From NCBI GenBank assembly GCA_018266755.1, contig JAFDZW010000005.1, positions 1,625,963-1,689,962 on the forward strand: a stretch of DNA of 64,000 nt, read 5' to 3'. Below, piece by piece: positions 7,913 through 14,975 of this stretch (positions are counted from its first letter, which is position 1; each line of letters begins with the position of its first letter). The translations under genes were made by a program, and so were the position numbers. A model generated the notes under the pieces. The model did no database searches. It had not been told where the DNA came from and worked only from the letters and a program-made list of their open reading frames with translations. Source of the stretch: Bacteroidota bacterium. GTDB lineage: Bacteria > Bacteroidota > Ignavibacteria > Palsa-1295.

Positions 7913-8659
7913 TCACTTTGGATTGTGCTCAGGACCGACTTCAAACGTCGCACCGTTCGATTTGCGCAGCCAAGGTTCTGTAACTTCGTCCGGAGGAATC
8001 AGCCACTCAATGTGACCGTCCACGATCCGTGCGTTCGTCGCAGATTTTTTGATTCGTGGATTCGAGCCATAGATCCGTACAGTACCCCTGTTAGTTAGGC
8101 GCATTCGTTCGTTGAGCGCTGTCGAAACAGGGTCATATCGATAGGCCGAGTCGGACTGATTTGCAGGAGTTGGATCTTCTATGTTGTAGGTATAGCGAAA
8201 GGACGTACGCCCACCAGCAGAGTGAACACGAAGAGCCACCATCGATTTGTTCAATATCGTATCCATACTGAGCCCGGGTCCGAGCCAAGCAATCATTCCG
8301 TGCAACCGCTCGACGGAGGAATCTGACGATGCAACTGCCTCTGAGATAACGAAGATGAGCGAATCGGTGACAGAGTCACGGACTTGCAGATCCGTAACCC
8401 CAGATATCCTCTGGATGTCGTTCGGTTTCCAGGCGTGTAACTCATTCTCAAACGCGAAAACCTCGGAGTCACTTCTTGTATAACCGGGCGTCCGCAGCCG
8501 TTCGTTCAGAGCTTGAGGTGCGTCACTGCGGGAAACGACGGTAGTCTTTCGAACAAGGAACCGTCCGTCGCGAAGCACATGGATATCCTCGAACATTTCG
8601 AGGCAACCGGACAGTGCGGTCGCGGCGATGAGGACGAACCAGAACACGCCTATTCTCAT
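7913..8659 (-). CDS. Lipoprotein, member 2 of a duplicated pair
   Basis: A 248-residue paralogue of the protein at 6692-7441, with the same lipobox leader ending TALSGC. It has the same order of blocks: IHVLRDGRFLVRKT, LQVRDSVTDSLIFVISEA, RTSFRYTYNI, VRIYGSNPRI and a KSNGATFEVGP end. The ATG at 8659 is chosen over an upstream ATG at 8680 because it aligns exactly with the start of the paralogue and keeps a compact signal peptide. The mature part should sit in the periplasm or on the inner face of the outer membrane. Function unknown. Confidence 0.7.
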   Translation of the reverse strand: MRIGVFWFVLIAATALSGCLEMFEDIHVLRDGRFLVRKTTVVSRSDAPQALNERLRTPGYTRSDSEVFAFENELHAWKPNDIQRISGVTDLQVRDSVTDSLIFVISEAVASSDSSVERLHGMIAWLGPGLSMDTILNKSMVALRVHSAGGRTSFRYTYNIEDPTPANQSDSAYRYDPVSTALNERMRLTNRGTVRIYGSNPRIKKSATNARIVDGHIEWLIPPDEVTEPWLRKSNGATFEVGPEHNPK

Positions 8660-8697
8660 CTCACGAAGATACGTCGGCACTTTGAGGTTTGTAATTG

Positions 8698-8780
8698 TTT
8701 TTTCTCAACGGCACCTTGCAATCCTCTCGGGATTGTTGTATGTTAAAACATGAAACGATGTGCGCTGCGCGTCGTGGAAT
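8698..8780. repeat. Imperfect direct repeat flanking ankyrin gene, left copy
   Basis: TTTTCTCAACGGCACCTTGC, AATCCTCTCGGGATTGTTGT and ATGTTAAA recur at 9999-10083 with few changes. A short stem CAATCC / GGATTG lies inside. The two copies bracket the ankyrin gene on both sides in the same orientation. Confidence 0.75.
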
Positions 8781-8810
8781 GCAACACATAAGTAGAATGG
8801 ATCCATTTCA

Positions 8811-9812
8811 ATGCAATACCGACACTTGACTGTGACCATCTGCCGGTTCTCTGTAGCGGTTTATTGTTTCGTAGCTCTATCAGCTCGAACAGTCCACTCG
8901 CAGAATATTGACTCGTTGTTCTCGAGATTTGCGAGCTTGGCGATCGTACATAACGAAGACTCCGCGATGGAGGTCGTCCGTCGGAACCCAGAATTGATCG
9001 ATACTTCGGAAAGTATACATGGCAACACCTTGCTCCAGCTTGCGGTTACGTGCCACAGTTCAACCCGGGTTCTCGACGAATTATTGCGAAGAGGAGCGAG
9101 TCTGTATGCGACAGATCATAGTGGTTCTGACGCCTTTGTCGCAAGCATCATATTCTCAAACTCAGATGCGTTAGCTCTCTTGCTGGATACAGCCGAACGA
9201 AGGCACGATTCGCTTCAGATTAGCGAGCTGCTCATTCTCGCCGTGAGGCAGCGGTCTTTGGGTTGCGTGAATACACTTATTCACGCTGGAGCAAACGTGA
9301 ATTTTCTTGGGAGCCTATTCGAACTCGGAACACCGTTGTGGACGGCGATAGCGTACCCGTGTGCACCGATCGCTGAGCAATTACTCATCAGCGGCGCGGA
9401 CCCGAATGCGAAATGCAATCTGCTCGGAGATACACCGCTTGAGTATTCTTGCAGAGAAGGCCATGAAGGACTCTCACGATTACTACTCGAACATGGGGCC
9501 GACGTGAATGGCACACAACACCCGATCCGGCTTCCCTTGGCTGAAGCAATCGGCAATGGGAGCGATTCTCTTATCATGCTTCTTCTCAGGCACGGAGCAC
9601 AAATTAATCCTGCGGTCCCATTTGCTAACTCACCGCTTGCTGTTGCGTTAGTATCTGACAATCTTCCACGAGCATCGCTCCTTATTTCCAAAGGAGCAAC
9701 GATTCCGCTCGTCCTGCAAAAAGACAGTATCGCTCTCAATATGTTCATGAATAAACTGTCGATAGCCGCAAGAACATATACACAACATTATCTTCAAACA
9801 CTTCCCCATTAG
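8811..9812 (+). CDS. Exported ankyrin-repeat protein
   Basis: A 333-residue protein with a signal peptide ending SARTVHSQ. It carries about six ankyrin repeats with the usual helix-turn-helix signature: HGNTLLQLAV...LDELLRRGASLYATD, a degenerate unit, LLILAVRQ...VNTLIHAGANVNF, GTPLWTAIA...EQLLISGADPNA, GDTPLEYSCREGHEGLSRLLLEHGADVNG, and LIMLLLRHGAQINP. These domains mediate protein-protein contacts; here in the periplasm or at the surface, with unknown partner. It is the only gene between two direct repeats (8698-8780 and 9999-10083), suggesting it arrived or moved as a cassette. Confidence 0.85.
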   Translation: MQYRHLTVTICRFSVAVYCFVALSARTVHSQNIDSLFSRFASLAIVHNEDSAMEVVRRNPELIDTSESIHGNTLLQLAVTCHSSTRVLDELLRRGASLYATDHSGSDAFVASIIFSNSDALALLLDTAERRHDSLQISELLILAVRQRSLGCVNTLIHAGANVNFLGSLFELGTPLWTAIAYPCAPIAEQLLISGADPNAKCNLLGDTPLEYSCREGHEGLSRLLLEHGADVNGTQHPIRLPLAEAIGNGSDSLIMLLLRHGAQINPAVPFANSPLAVALVSDNLPRASLLISKGATIPLVLQKDSIALNMFMNKLSIAARTYTQHYLQTLPH

Positions 9813-9940
9813 ATCGCCTCTTCATGAGCATCTTGGTGCCGTCAGCACGTCCGAGTCTCAAAGAAGACTGGGGAGAACGAGGTATATAGCCGCATAAATA
9901 TTCATTAGTCGGTCGTGCATAAACTGTGGTGTGCTTCGAT

Positions 9941-9968
9941 AGGGATTCTTCGCTTCGCTCAGAATGAC
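9941..9968. repeat. Palindromic repeat family A, right half only
   Basis: AGGGATTCTTCGCTTCGCTC followed by AGAATGAC is the right arm of the family A element; the left arm is missing. It lies in the 369-bp gap between the ankyrin gene and the glcD-type gene. Confidence 0.8.
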
Positions 9969-9998
9969 AGCCTCGTAAACCATTCTCACCGAGCCGTA

Positions 9999-10116
9999 TT
10001 TTTTTTCTCGACGGGCACCTTGCAATCCTCTTAGGAATGTTGTATGTTAAATATGAAAGGATAGGCACCGCGCGGCTCGGAATGTAAAAGGCAAAATGTA
10101 AAATGTAAAATTGGGG
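9999..10116. repeat. Direct repeat right copy plus short AAAATGT tandem
   Basis: Positions 9999-10083 match 8698-8780. Immediately after, 10082-10116 contains a tandem of AAAATGT-type units (AGGCAAAATGTAAAATGTAA...). No promoter consensus for the next gene was found here. Confidence 0.65.
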
Positions 10117-10181
10117 TGCGTGTTTGTGTACAATTAGAACGTTGATAAATAATATAGTTAACTACCCCTCGATAGGTGCCC

Positions 10182-11594
10182 ATGAATGAGCGTGCGAGCG
10201 TGTGGGAAGCGTACTTGCCGGCCGAGCGGATACTCACCGCGGCGGCGGACCGGCTCGTCTATGACGCCGATGCGGTGACGCTCGAGCGCGTGCGGCCGAC
10301 GGCCGTGTTGCTTGTGCGCTCGGCCGCCGAGATCAGCGCCGTCGTGCGCCACTGCAACGAGCACGGCATTGCCTTTATCACGCGTGGTGCGGGCACGGGG
10401 CTTTCGGGCGGTGCGATCGCTTGCGGTGAATCGGTGATGATCGTTACGTCGGGGATGAATCGCATCGTTGAAGTGAACGTCGCCGAACGCTGGGCGATCG
10501 TCGAATGCGGCGTAGTGAATGGGGCGCTCTCGCGCGAGGTGCGCAAACACAATTTGCATTTCGCACCCGATCCGTCGAGCGGCGCAGCATCGAGCATCGG
10601 CGGCAACATCGCGGAGAATGCGGGCGGCCCGCATTGTTTGAAATATGGCGCAACAGCCGAGCATGTTCTCGGCGCAGAAGTAGTCTTAGCGGATGGTCGC
10701 ATTGTGTGGCTGGGTAGCGAAGGAGAATCTGCGCCGCTGCTCTCACTGATGATCGGCTCCGAAGGCACGCTCGGCATCGTGACGAAAGCGAAGGTGAAGC
10801 TCACCCCGATCGCACAAGCGGTCGAGACGATGCTCGTTGATTTCCCGACACCGCGCGATGCATCCGAAACGGTGTCGGCGATCATCGCCAGCGGCATCGT
10901 CCCTGCAGCGCTCGAGATGATCGACGCCGAAGTGCTCGATGCGCTCGAAGAAGCGTTCGGCCTCGGCTTCCCGACCGATGCAGGTGCGCTGCTACTCGTC
11001 GAGCTCGACGGCGCTGCGGCGTCGCTTGCGCGGCTCTCGAAGCAGGTGCAGGATATTTGCCGCGAACACGGTGCGCGTACGGTGCGCGTTGCGGCGAACG
11101 ACGTCGAACGCACGTCGCTCTGGATGGCCCGCAAAAAAGCGTTCGGTGCACTCGGTCGCGTGAGCCCGAGCTATTACACACAAGACGGTGTTATCCCGCG
11201 TCATGCCCTGCCCGATGTATTGGAGGAAATATATCGGATCGGGAAAAAATTTGGTCTGCGCATCGCCAATATCTTCCACGCCGGCGACGGAAATCTGCAC
11301 CCGGCCATCTTATATGACGAGCGCGACCCCGAATCTGTCAAGACGTGCCTGGCAGCAAGCGCCGAGATCCTCAAGCTCTGCATCGCCAAGAACGGCTCGA
11401 TCACCGGCGAGCATGGCGTGGGAATCGAGAAGAAAGAGGCGCTGGGCTGGATGTTCTCAGGGCCGGATATCGAGGTGATGTCGCGGCTGCGCTCGGCCTT
11501 CAATCCGGGCGGCTTGCTCAATGCGGGCAAATTCCTGCCGTCCGACCACCCGTGCATGGAAATGGGGCATAAGCACCGAAAAGTGGCGGTGTAA
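10182..11594 (+). CDS. FAD-binding oxidase, glycolate/D-lactate oxidase GlcD type
   Basis: A 470-residue cytoplasmic flavoprotein of the VAO/PCMH FAD family with the FAD-oxidase C domain. FAD-binding signatures are TRGAGTGLSGGAI and PSSGAASSIGGNIAENAGGPHCLKYG near the N-terminus, then IGSEGTLGIVTKA. The C-terminal substrate domain has IFHAGDGNLHP and GSITGEHGVGIEKK, where the histidines bind metal or substrate. It should oxidise a 2-hydroxy acid such as glycolate or D-lactate and pass electrons to a quinone or partner Fe-S protein. No glcE or glcF neighbour is present, so the exact substrate is open. ATG at 10182 is chosen; a GTG two codons upstream is possible. Confidence 0.88.
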   Translation: MNERASVWEAYLPAERILTAAADRLVYDADAVTLERVRPTAVLLVRSAAEISAVVRHCNEHGIAFITRGAGTGLSGGAIACGESVMIVTSGMNRIVEVNVAERWAIVECGVVNGALSREVRKHNLHFAPDPSSGAASSIGGNIAENAGGPHCLKYGATAEHVLGAEVVLADGRIVWLGSEGESAPLLSLMIGSEGTLGIVTKAKVKLTPIAQAVETMLVDFPTPRDASETVSAIIASGIVPAALEMIDAEVLDALEEAFGLGFPTDAGALLLVELDGAAASLARLSKQVQDICREHGARTVRVAANDVERTSLWMARKKAFGALGRVSPSYYTQDGVIPRHALPDVLEEIYRIGKKFGLRIANIFHAGDGNLHPAILYDERDPESVKTCLAASAEILKLCIAKNGSITGEHGVGIEKKEALGWMFSGPDIEVMSRLRSAFNPGGLLNAGKFLPSDHPCMEMGHKHRKVAV

Positions 11595-11604
11595 ACCACT
11601 CCTC

Positions 11605-11682
11605 GTAGGGGCGACGCATGCGTCGCCCGGCGTTCGGCGGGGTGCTATGCGAAAGAACGGTCGAGGCATGCCTCGACCCTAC
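11605..11682. repeat. Double-palindrome repeat, family B, copy 2
   Basis: GTAGGGGCGACGCATGCGTC plus GCCC (11605-11628) and GGTCGAGGCATGCCTCGACC plus CTAC (11659-11682). It has the same plan as the copy at 804-876 and again lies just past the stop codon of a plus-strand gene. Confidence 0.85.
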
Positions 11683-11955
11683 GGAGAGTAGGGAGCGCGC
11701 TGACTTGGTCAAAATCCGACCTCCGGCGTTACTTTTGGCGGCCTGACGTGTTAATTAGTAGGAAGCAGACAATCCGGGGGTGAAAATTTCTTCATTTTCC
11801 CTGTGAAGGAAAACAACGGCCTCATAAATGTGTCTATATTTGTAGGGACGAGTTTTGCGAACCGTGTTCCCGAAACTTAATGGTTATTTAACCATATAAG
11901 GTATGTGGATAACTTTCTCAAGTGACTCCTGCTACAGAAAAAGTTGGAACGATTA
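11683..11955. other. AT-rich gap with palindrome and DnaA-box-like 9-mer
   Basis: No gene is visible. There is a TATATTTG at 11835-11842 without a matching -33 TTG. An inverted repeat TGGTTA-TT-TAACCA lies at 11881-11894. TGTGGATAA at 11904-11912 is a perfect DnaA-box 9-mer (reverse of TTATCCACA). The combination could be an operator region for the downstream sigma gene or a DnaA-binding spot; neither is shown. Confidence 0.35.
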
Positions 11956-11988
11956 TTGTGAAAGTAGGTCCAAAATGTCGTATCTTTG
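11956..11988 (+). promoter_or_regulatory. Bacteroidota-type promoter of ECF sigma gene
   Basis: TTG at 11956-11958 and TATCTTTG at 11981-11988 are separated by 22 bp, matching the -33/-7 consensus TTG-N(17-23)-TAnnTTTG. The transcript should begin near 11993-11995, about 147 nt before the ATG of the sigma gene. Confidence 0.7.
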
Positions 11989-11992
11989 CACG

Positions 11993-12074
11993 TTACTGAC
12001 GGAGGGAGTAGGCTGGTGCGTATAGCCAACCTACAACATTTTCCCCCACGAAAAGAAATCCCGATAGTCAGTAA
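11993..12074 (+). ncRNA. Candidate structured 5' leader of ECF sigma mRNA
   Basis: Starting almost exactly at the predicted transcription start, TTACTGAC (11993-12000) can pair with GTCAGTAA (12067-12074). Inside, GGGA (12004-12007) can pair with TCCC (12059-12062), and GTAGGCTGG (12008-12016) pairs with CCAACCTAC (12026-12034) with one C-A mismatch. The result is a closed multi-stem RNA of about 80 nt, followed by about 65 nt to the start codon. It could be a regulatory leader or a separate small RNA. I do not recognise it as a known riboswitch class. Confidence 0.45.
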
Positions 12075-12140
12075 TTCGCGTAGATACTAACGATAGGGTA
12101 CGGGCGCATTCGTTGCGCCAGATGGCAAAGGATAAGGATA

Positions 12141-12800
12141 ATGTTGGACGACAAATTGCTCAGGGATCGGCACCGAGACTTCGAACGTGAGGCAATGCCC
12201 CACGTGACGGCGCTGTATAACTTTGCGCTTCGCATGACGAGCGATCCCGATGATGCGAACGATCTCCTGCAGGAGACGTACATGAAAGCGTACAGGTTCT
12301 GGGACAAATTCGAACCCGGGACGAACTGTAAGGCATGGTTATTTCGCATCATGAAGAATTCGTACATCAATATTTATCGTAAGGAATCGAAAGAGCCCGA
12401 TAAAGTTGATTACGAAGACATCCAGAACTTCTACAATACGATCCGTTCGGAGTACACCGACCCGAACGACATGGAGGCACGCCTCTATCGTAACCTGCTC
12501 GATGACGATCTGACGCGCGCCGTCGAATCGTTGCCCGAAGATTTTCGCACGGTCGTGATTCTTTGCGATATCGAAGGCTTCACGTACGAAGAGATCGCAG
12601 AGTTCGTCGATTGCCCGATCGGCACGGTTCGCTCACGTCTGCACCGCGGCCGCAAGCTGCTTCGCTCGAAGCTCATCGAATATGCCCGCGTTCGCGGCTA
12701 TAATGTCGATGAAGAACGCCATCGCAAAACGAAGAAGGACCTCGAGTACGAAGAGTTCGGTACCAGCGCGCTCTCGACGAGCAAGATCCACAAGAACTGA
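12141..12800 (+). CDS. RNA polymerase sigma factor, ECF (RpoE-like)
   Basis: A 219-residue sigma-70 family protein of the ECF type. Region 2 is visible as YNFALRMTSDPDDANDLLQETYMKAYRFW...CKAWLFRIMKNSYINIYRK (about residues 27-80), and region 4 as LPEDFRTVVILCDIEGFTYEEIAEFVDCPIGTVRSRLHRGRKLLRSKL (about 131-179), including the recognition helix. A charged C-terminal tail of about 40 residues follows. No anti-sigma gene lies next door, which is unusual for classic ECF factors and fits single-gene Bacteroidota ECFs. It has its own TTG/TAnnTTTG promoter and a long structured leader. A hairpin terminator follows at 12829. Confidence 0.92.
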   Translation: MLDDKLLRDRHRDFEREAMPHVTALYNFALRMTSDPDDANDLLQETYMKAYRFWDKFEPGTNCKAWLFRIMKNSYINIYRKESKEPDKVDYEDIQNFYNTIRSEYTDPNDMEARLYRNLLDDDLTRAVESLPEDFRTVVILCDIEGFTYEEIAEFVDCPIGTVRSRLHRGRKLLRSKLIEYARVRGYNVDEERHRKTKKDLEYEEFGTSALSTSKIHKN

Positions 12801-12828
12801 TCGAGTTCGGTTCTGTTTTGATTCTCTC

Positions 12829-12853
12829 GGGCAGCCATCACCCATGGCTGCCC
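12829..12853 (+). terminator. Rho-independent terminator after ECF sigma gene
   Basis: GGGCAGCCAT (12829-12838), loop CACCC, then ATGGCTGCCC (12844-12853): a perfect 10-bp stem followed by GTTCTGTTTTCTG. Confidence 0.85.
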
Positions 12854-12922
12854 GTTCTGTTTTCTGTGCGACGCTCTGCACGAATGCATTCAACTGCTAC
12901 GACACTATTCGCCCACGAACGT

Positions 12923-14740
12923 ATGATGACCAGAGCAATCCGTTCTATTGCGACGGTAGTTCTCTTCTTACTCTGTTCCGCGATCTCGGCCACCGCCCAG
13001 ATCGACATTTCGAGCCCCCCTACGACCAAGACTATACCGGCATTCGAACAATTCATCGAGGCGAATGCCCCGAGTGAAGATGCATTCGTGGCGGTTCAAC
13101 GCTTAGCCTATTGGCCGATTAAACAGGAACGGTGGGACGAGGCTGTCACAATTTTTCGCAAATACGAGGATCGTTTCCCCTCGATGCGCGAGCGGTTCGA
13201 GAAGATCATCCACATTCTCCAGGCGCCTTCTGAGCACCTCGTCCTGACGAATCTCGGACCGTCGGTGAACTCGGCAAAAGAGGAATTCTCACCCACGCTC
13301 TCGGTCGACGGAACAACGCTCTACTTCACTAAAGATAATGGGACCAGCGAAGACGAGTACGACGAGGACATCATGGTCTCAGAATTTAGCAACGGTGCCT
13401 GGCAGCCGGCGAAGGATGTCGGCAGCGGCATTAATACGAAGTCGAGCGAATCGGTCAACAGCATCGCTGCCGATGGAATGACAATGGTTCTCTTCGGCAA
13501 CTACGCATCGAGTCTGGGCCGAGGCGACCTATTCTATTCTGTCAAGCAAAGTGACGGATCATGGGGCGAGGTACACCATTTCCCAGAGCCGATCAATACC
13601 AAAGATTTTGAAGGCGACGGTTGTCTCACGAGTGACGGGACTGCAATGCTCTTCTCATCCGATCGTCCCGGCGGAGTCGGCGCATTTCACGAAAAAGGTC
13701 AACCGTATCACGGCGACAAGTGGGGCAACACCGATATTTACGTTACGCTGCGTCAACCCGATGGCACGTGGGGAACACCGATCAATCTCGGACCGACGAT
13801 CAATACCTCCTTCTCCGAACGCAAAGCATTTCTGCATCCGGACGGGAAGACGCTCTACTTTTGCTCGGATGGTCATGCAGGCCTCGGCATGTTCGATATT
13901 TTTAAGAGCACACGACTCAACGATACGTCATGGACCGAATGGAGCGAGCCGGTGAATCTTGGCAAGGAGATCAACAACGGTGCAGATAATTTCGGCTACC
14001 GGGTCTCGACCGATGGCACGAAGGCTTATTTGAGTCTTGACAACCGTGAAGACGGATACGGCGGAGGCGATATCTACACCATGACGCTCTCCGAAGCAGC
14101 GAAACCGGCTGCAGTGGCAACGATCTCCGGTACGGTTACCGATGAAAACGGTAAACCGCTCGTTGCGAACATCCGGTGGGAAGACCTCAGCCGCAACCGA
14201 ACCGTCGGCGAACTATCGAGCGATCCGACTTCCGGTTCGTTCTTCATCACGTTACCGCTCGAAAAGAATTATGGGTACTACGCCGAGAAACCAGGTTATT
14301 ATCCTGTCTCGAAGAACATCGACTTGCGCGCCGCAACAACACCGATGAGACAAACGGAGAACATCGTCCTTGTCTCGATCGGATCGTTGCGAGATGAAGG
14401 AAAGGGGATCAGGCTCAATAATCTCTTTTTCGACTTCAACAAAGCGGAGTTGCAGCATGAGTCATACCCGGAGCTCGACCGTCTGGTGACGTTTCTGCAC
14501 ACGTACCCTGACCTGAAGGTTGAGATCGGAGGACATACCGACAATAAAGGATCGGCACAGTACAACCTGTCACTATCGAAAAAACGCGCGCAGTCGGTCG
14601 TCGATTACCTTGCCGATCACGGCTGCGAACGCGACCGATTGATCGCGAAAGGATACGGCGACACTCGCCCTGTTGCCAGCAACGATACGGACGAAGGCCG
14701 AACACAAAATCGTCGTGTCGAGGTGCGATTCATAAAATGA
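12923..14740 (+). CDS. PorE-like TPR/PD40/CRD/OmpA outer-membrane protein
   Basis: About 605 residues after choosing ATG 12923 (12926 is equally possible). The signal peptide ends ISATAQ. Domains in order are: a TPR-like helical part (RLAYWPIKQERWDEAVTIFRKYEDRFP); a PD40/WD40-like propeller with repeated phrases such as FSPTLSVDGTTLYFTKD, GDGCLTSDGTAMLFSSDRPGG and KAFLHPDGKTLYFCSDGHAGLG; a carboxypeptidase-regulatory-like domain (ISGTVTDENGKPL); and a C-terminal OmpA peptidoglycan-binding domain (FFDFNKAEL, GHTDNKGS, NRRVEVRFIK). This four-domain order matches PorE, the T9SS protein linking the machinery to peptidoglycan. Unlike P. gingivalis PorE, no lipobox is evident. Generic OmpA/PD40 proteins share parts of this plan, so the assignment is probable. 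Confidence 0.72.
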   Translation: MMTRAIRSIATVVLFLLCSAISATAQIDISSPPTTKTIPAFEQFIEANAPSEDAFVAVQRLAYWPIKQERWDEAVTIFRKYEDRFPSMRERFEKIIHILQAPSEHLVLTNLGPSVNSAKEEFSPTLSVDGTTLYFTKDNGTSEDEYDEDIMVSEFSNGAWQPAKDVGSGINTKSSESVNSIAADGMTMVLFGNYASSLGRGDLFYSVKQSDGSWGEVHHFPEPINTKDFEGDGCLTSDGTAMLFSSDRPGGVGAFHEKGQPYHGDKWGNTDIYVTLRQPDGTWGTPINLGPTINTSFSERKAFLHPDGKTLYFCSDGHAGLGMFDIFKSTRLNDTSWTEWSEPVNLGKEINNGADNFGYRVSTDGTKAYLSLDNREDGYGGGDIYTMTLSEAAKPAAVATISGTVTDENGKPLVANIRWEDLSRNRTVGELSSDPTSGSFFITLPLEKNYGYYAEKPGYYPVSKNIDLRAATTPMRQTENIVLVSIGSLRDEGKGIRLNNLFFDFNKAELQHESYPELDRLVTFLHTYPDLKVEIGGHTDNKGSAQYNLSLSKKRAQSVVDYLADHGCERDRLIAKGYGDTRPVASNDTDEGRTQNRRVEVRFIK

Positions 14741-14866
14741 TACTCCCAAAGTAACGCAAAGAAAAACAACTATTTACTCAGCAATCTACTGCAGAGATAC
14801 CGATACCGACGCCCTCTTGGTATAATTCGCCTACACGATTCTGCAACAAAAACCGAGAAATGGGGT

Positions 14867-14874
14867 TATATTTG
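14867..14874 (+). promoter_or_regulatory. Possible -7 element TATATTTG before kelch/Omp28 gene
   Basis: TATATTTG fits TAnnTTTG and lies about 100 nt before the ATG at 14976. The expected upstream TTG is absent. The 235-bp gap 14741-14975 contains no other recognised signal except a weak CCCCGAAG/CTCCGGGG stem around 14896-14921. Confidence 0.4.
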
Positions 14875-14975
14875 CTGTTCGTGCCGTTTGTAAAATCCCC
14901 CGAAGTACATTCCCTCCGGGGTATGCGAGTGTTTTATACTTCAGAAATCAGTTCAATTCATCAATAGAACCAACT

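Noticed and set aside
10082-10116. CRISPR-like or satellite array from AAAATGT units
   Set aside because: Units are 7 nt with only two or three copies and no spacers; it is a short low-complexity tandem.
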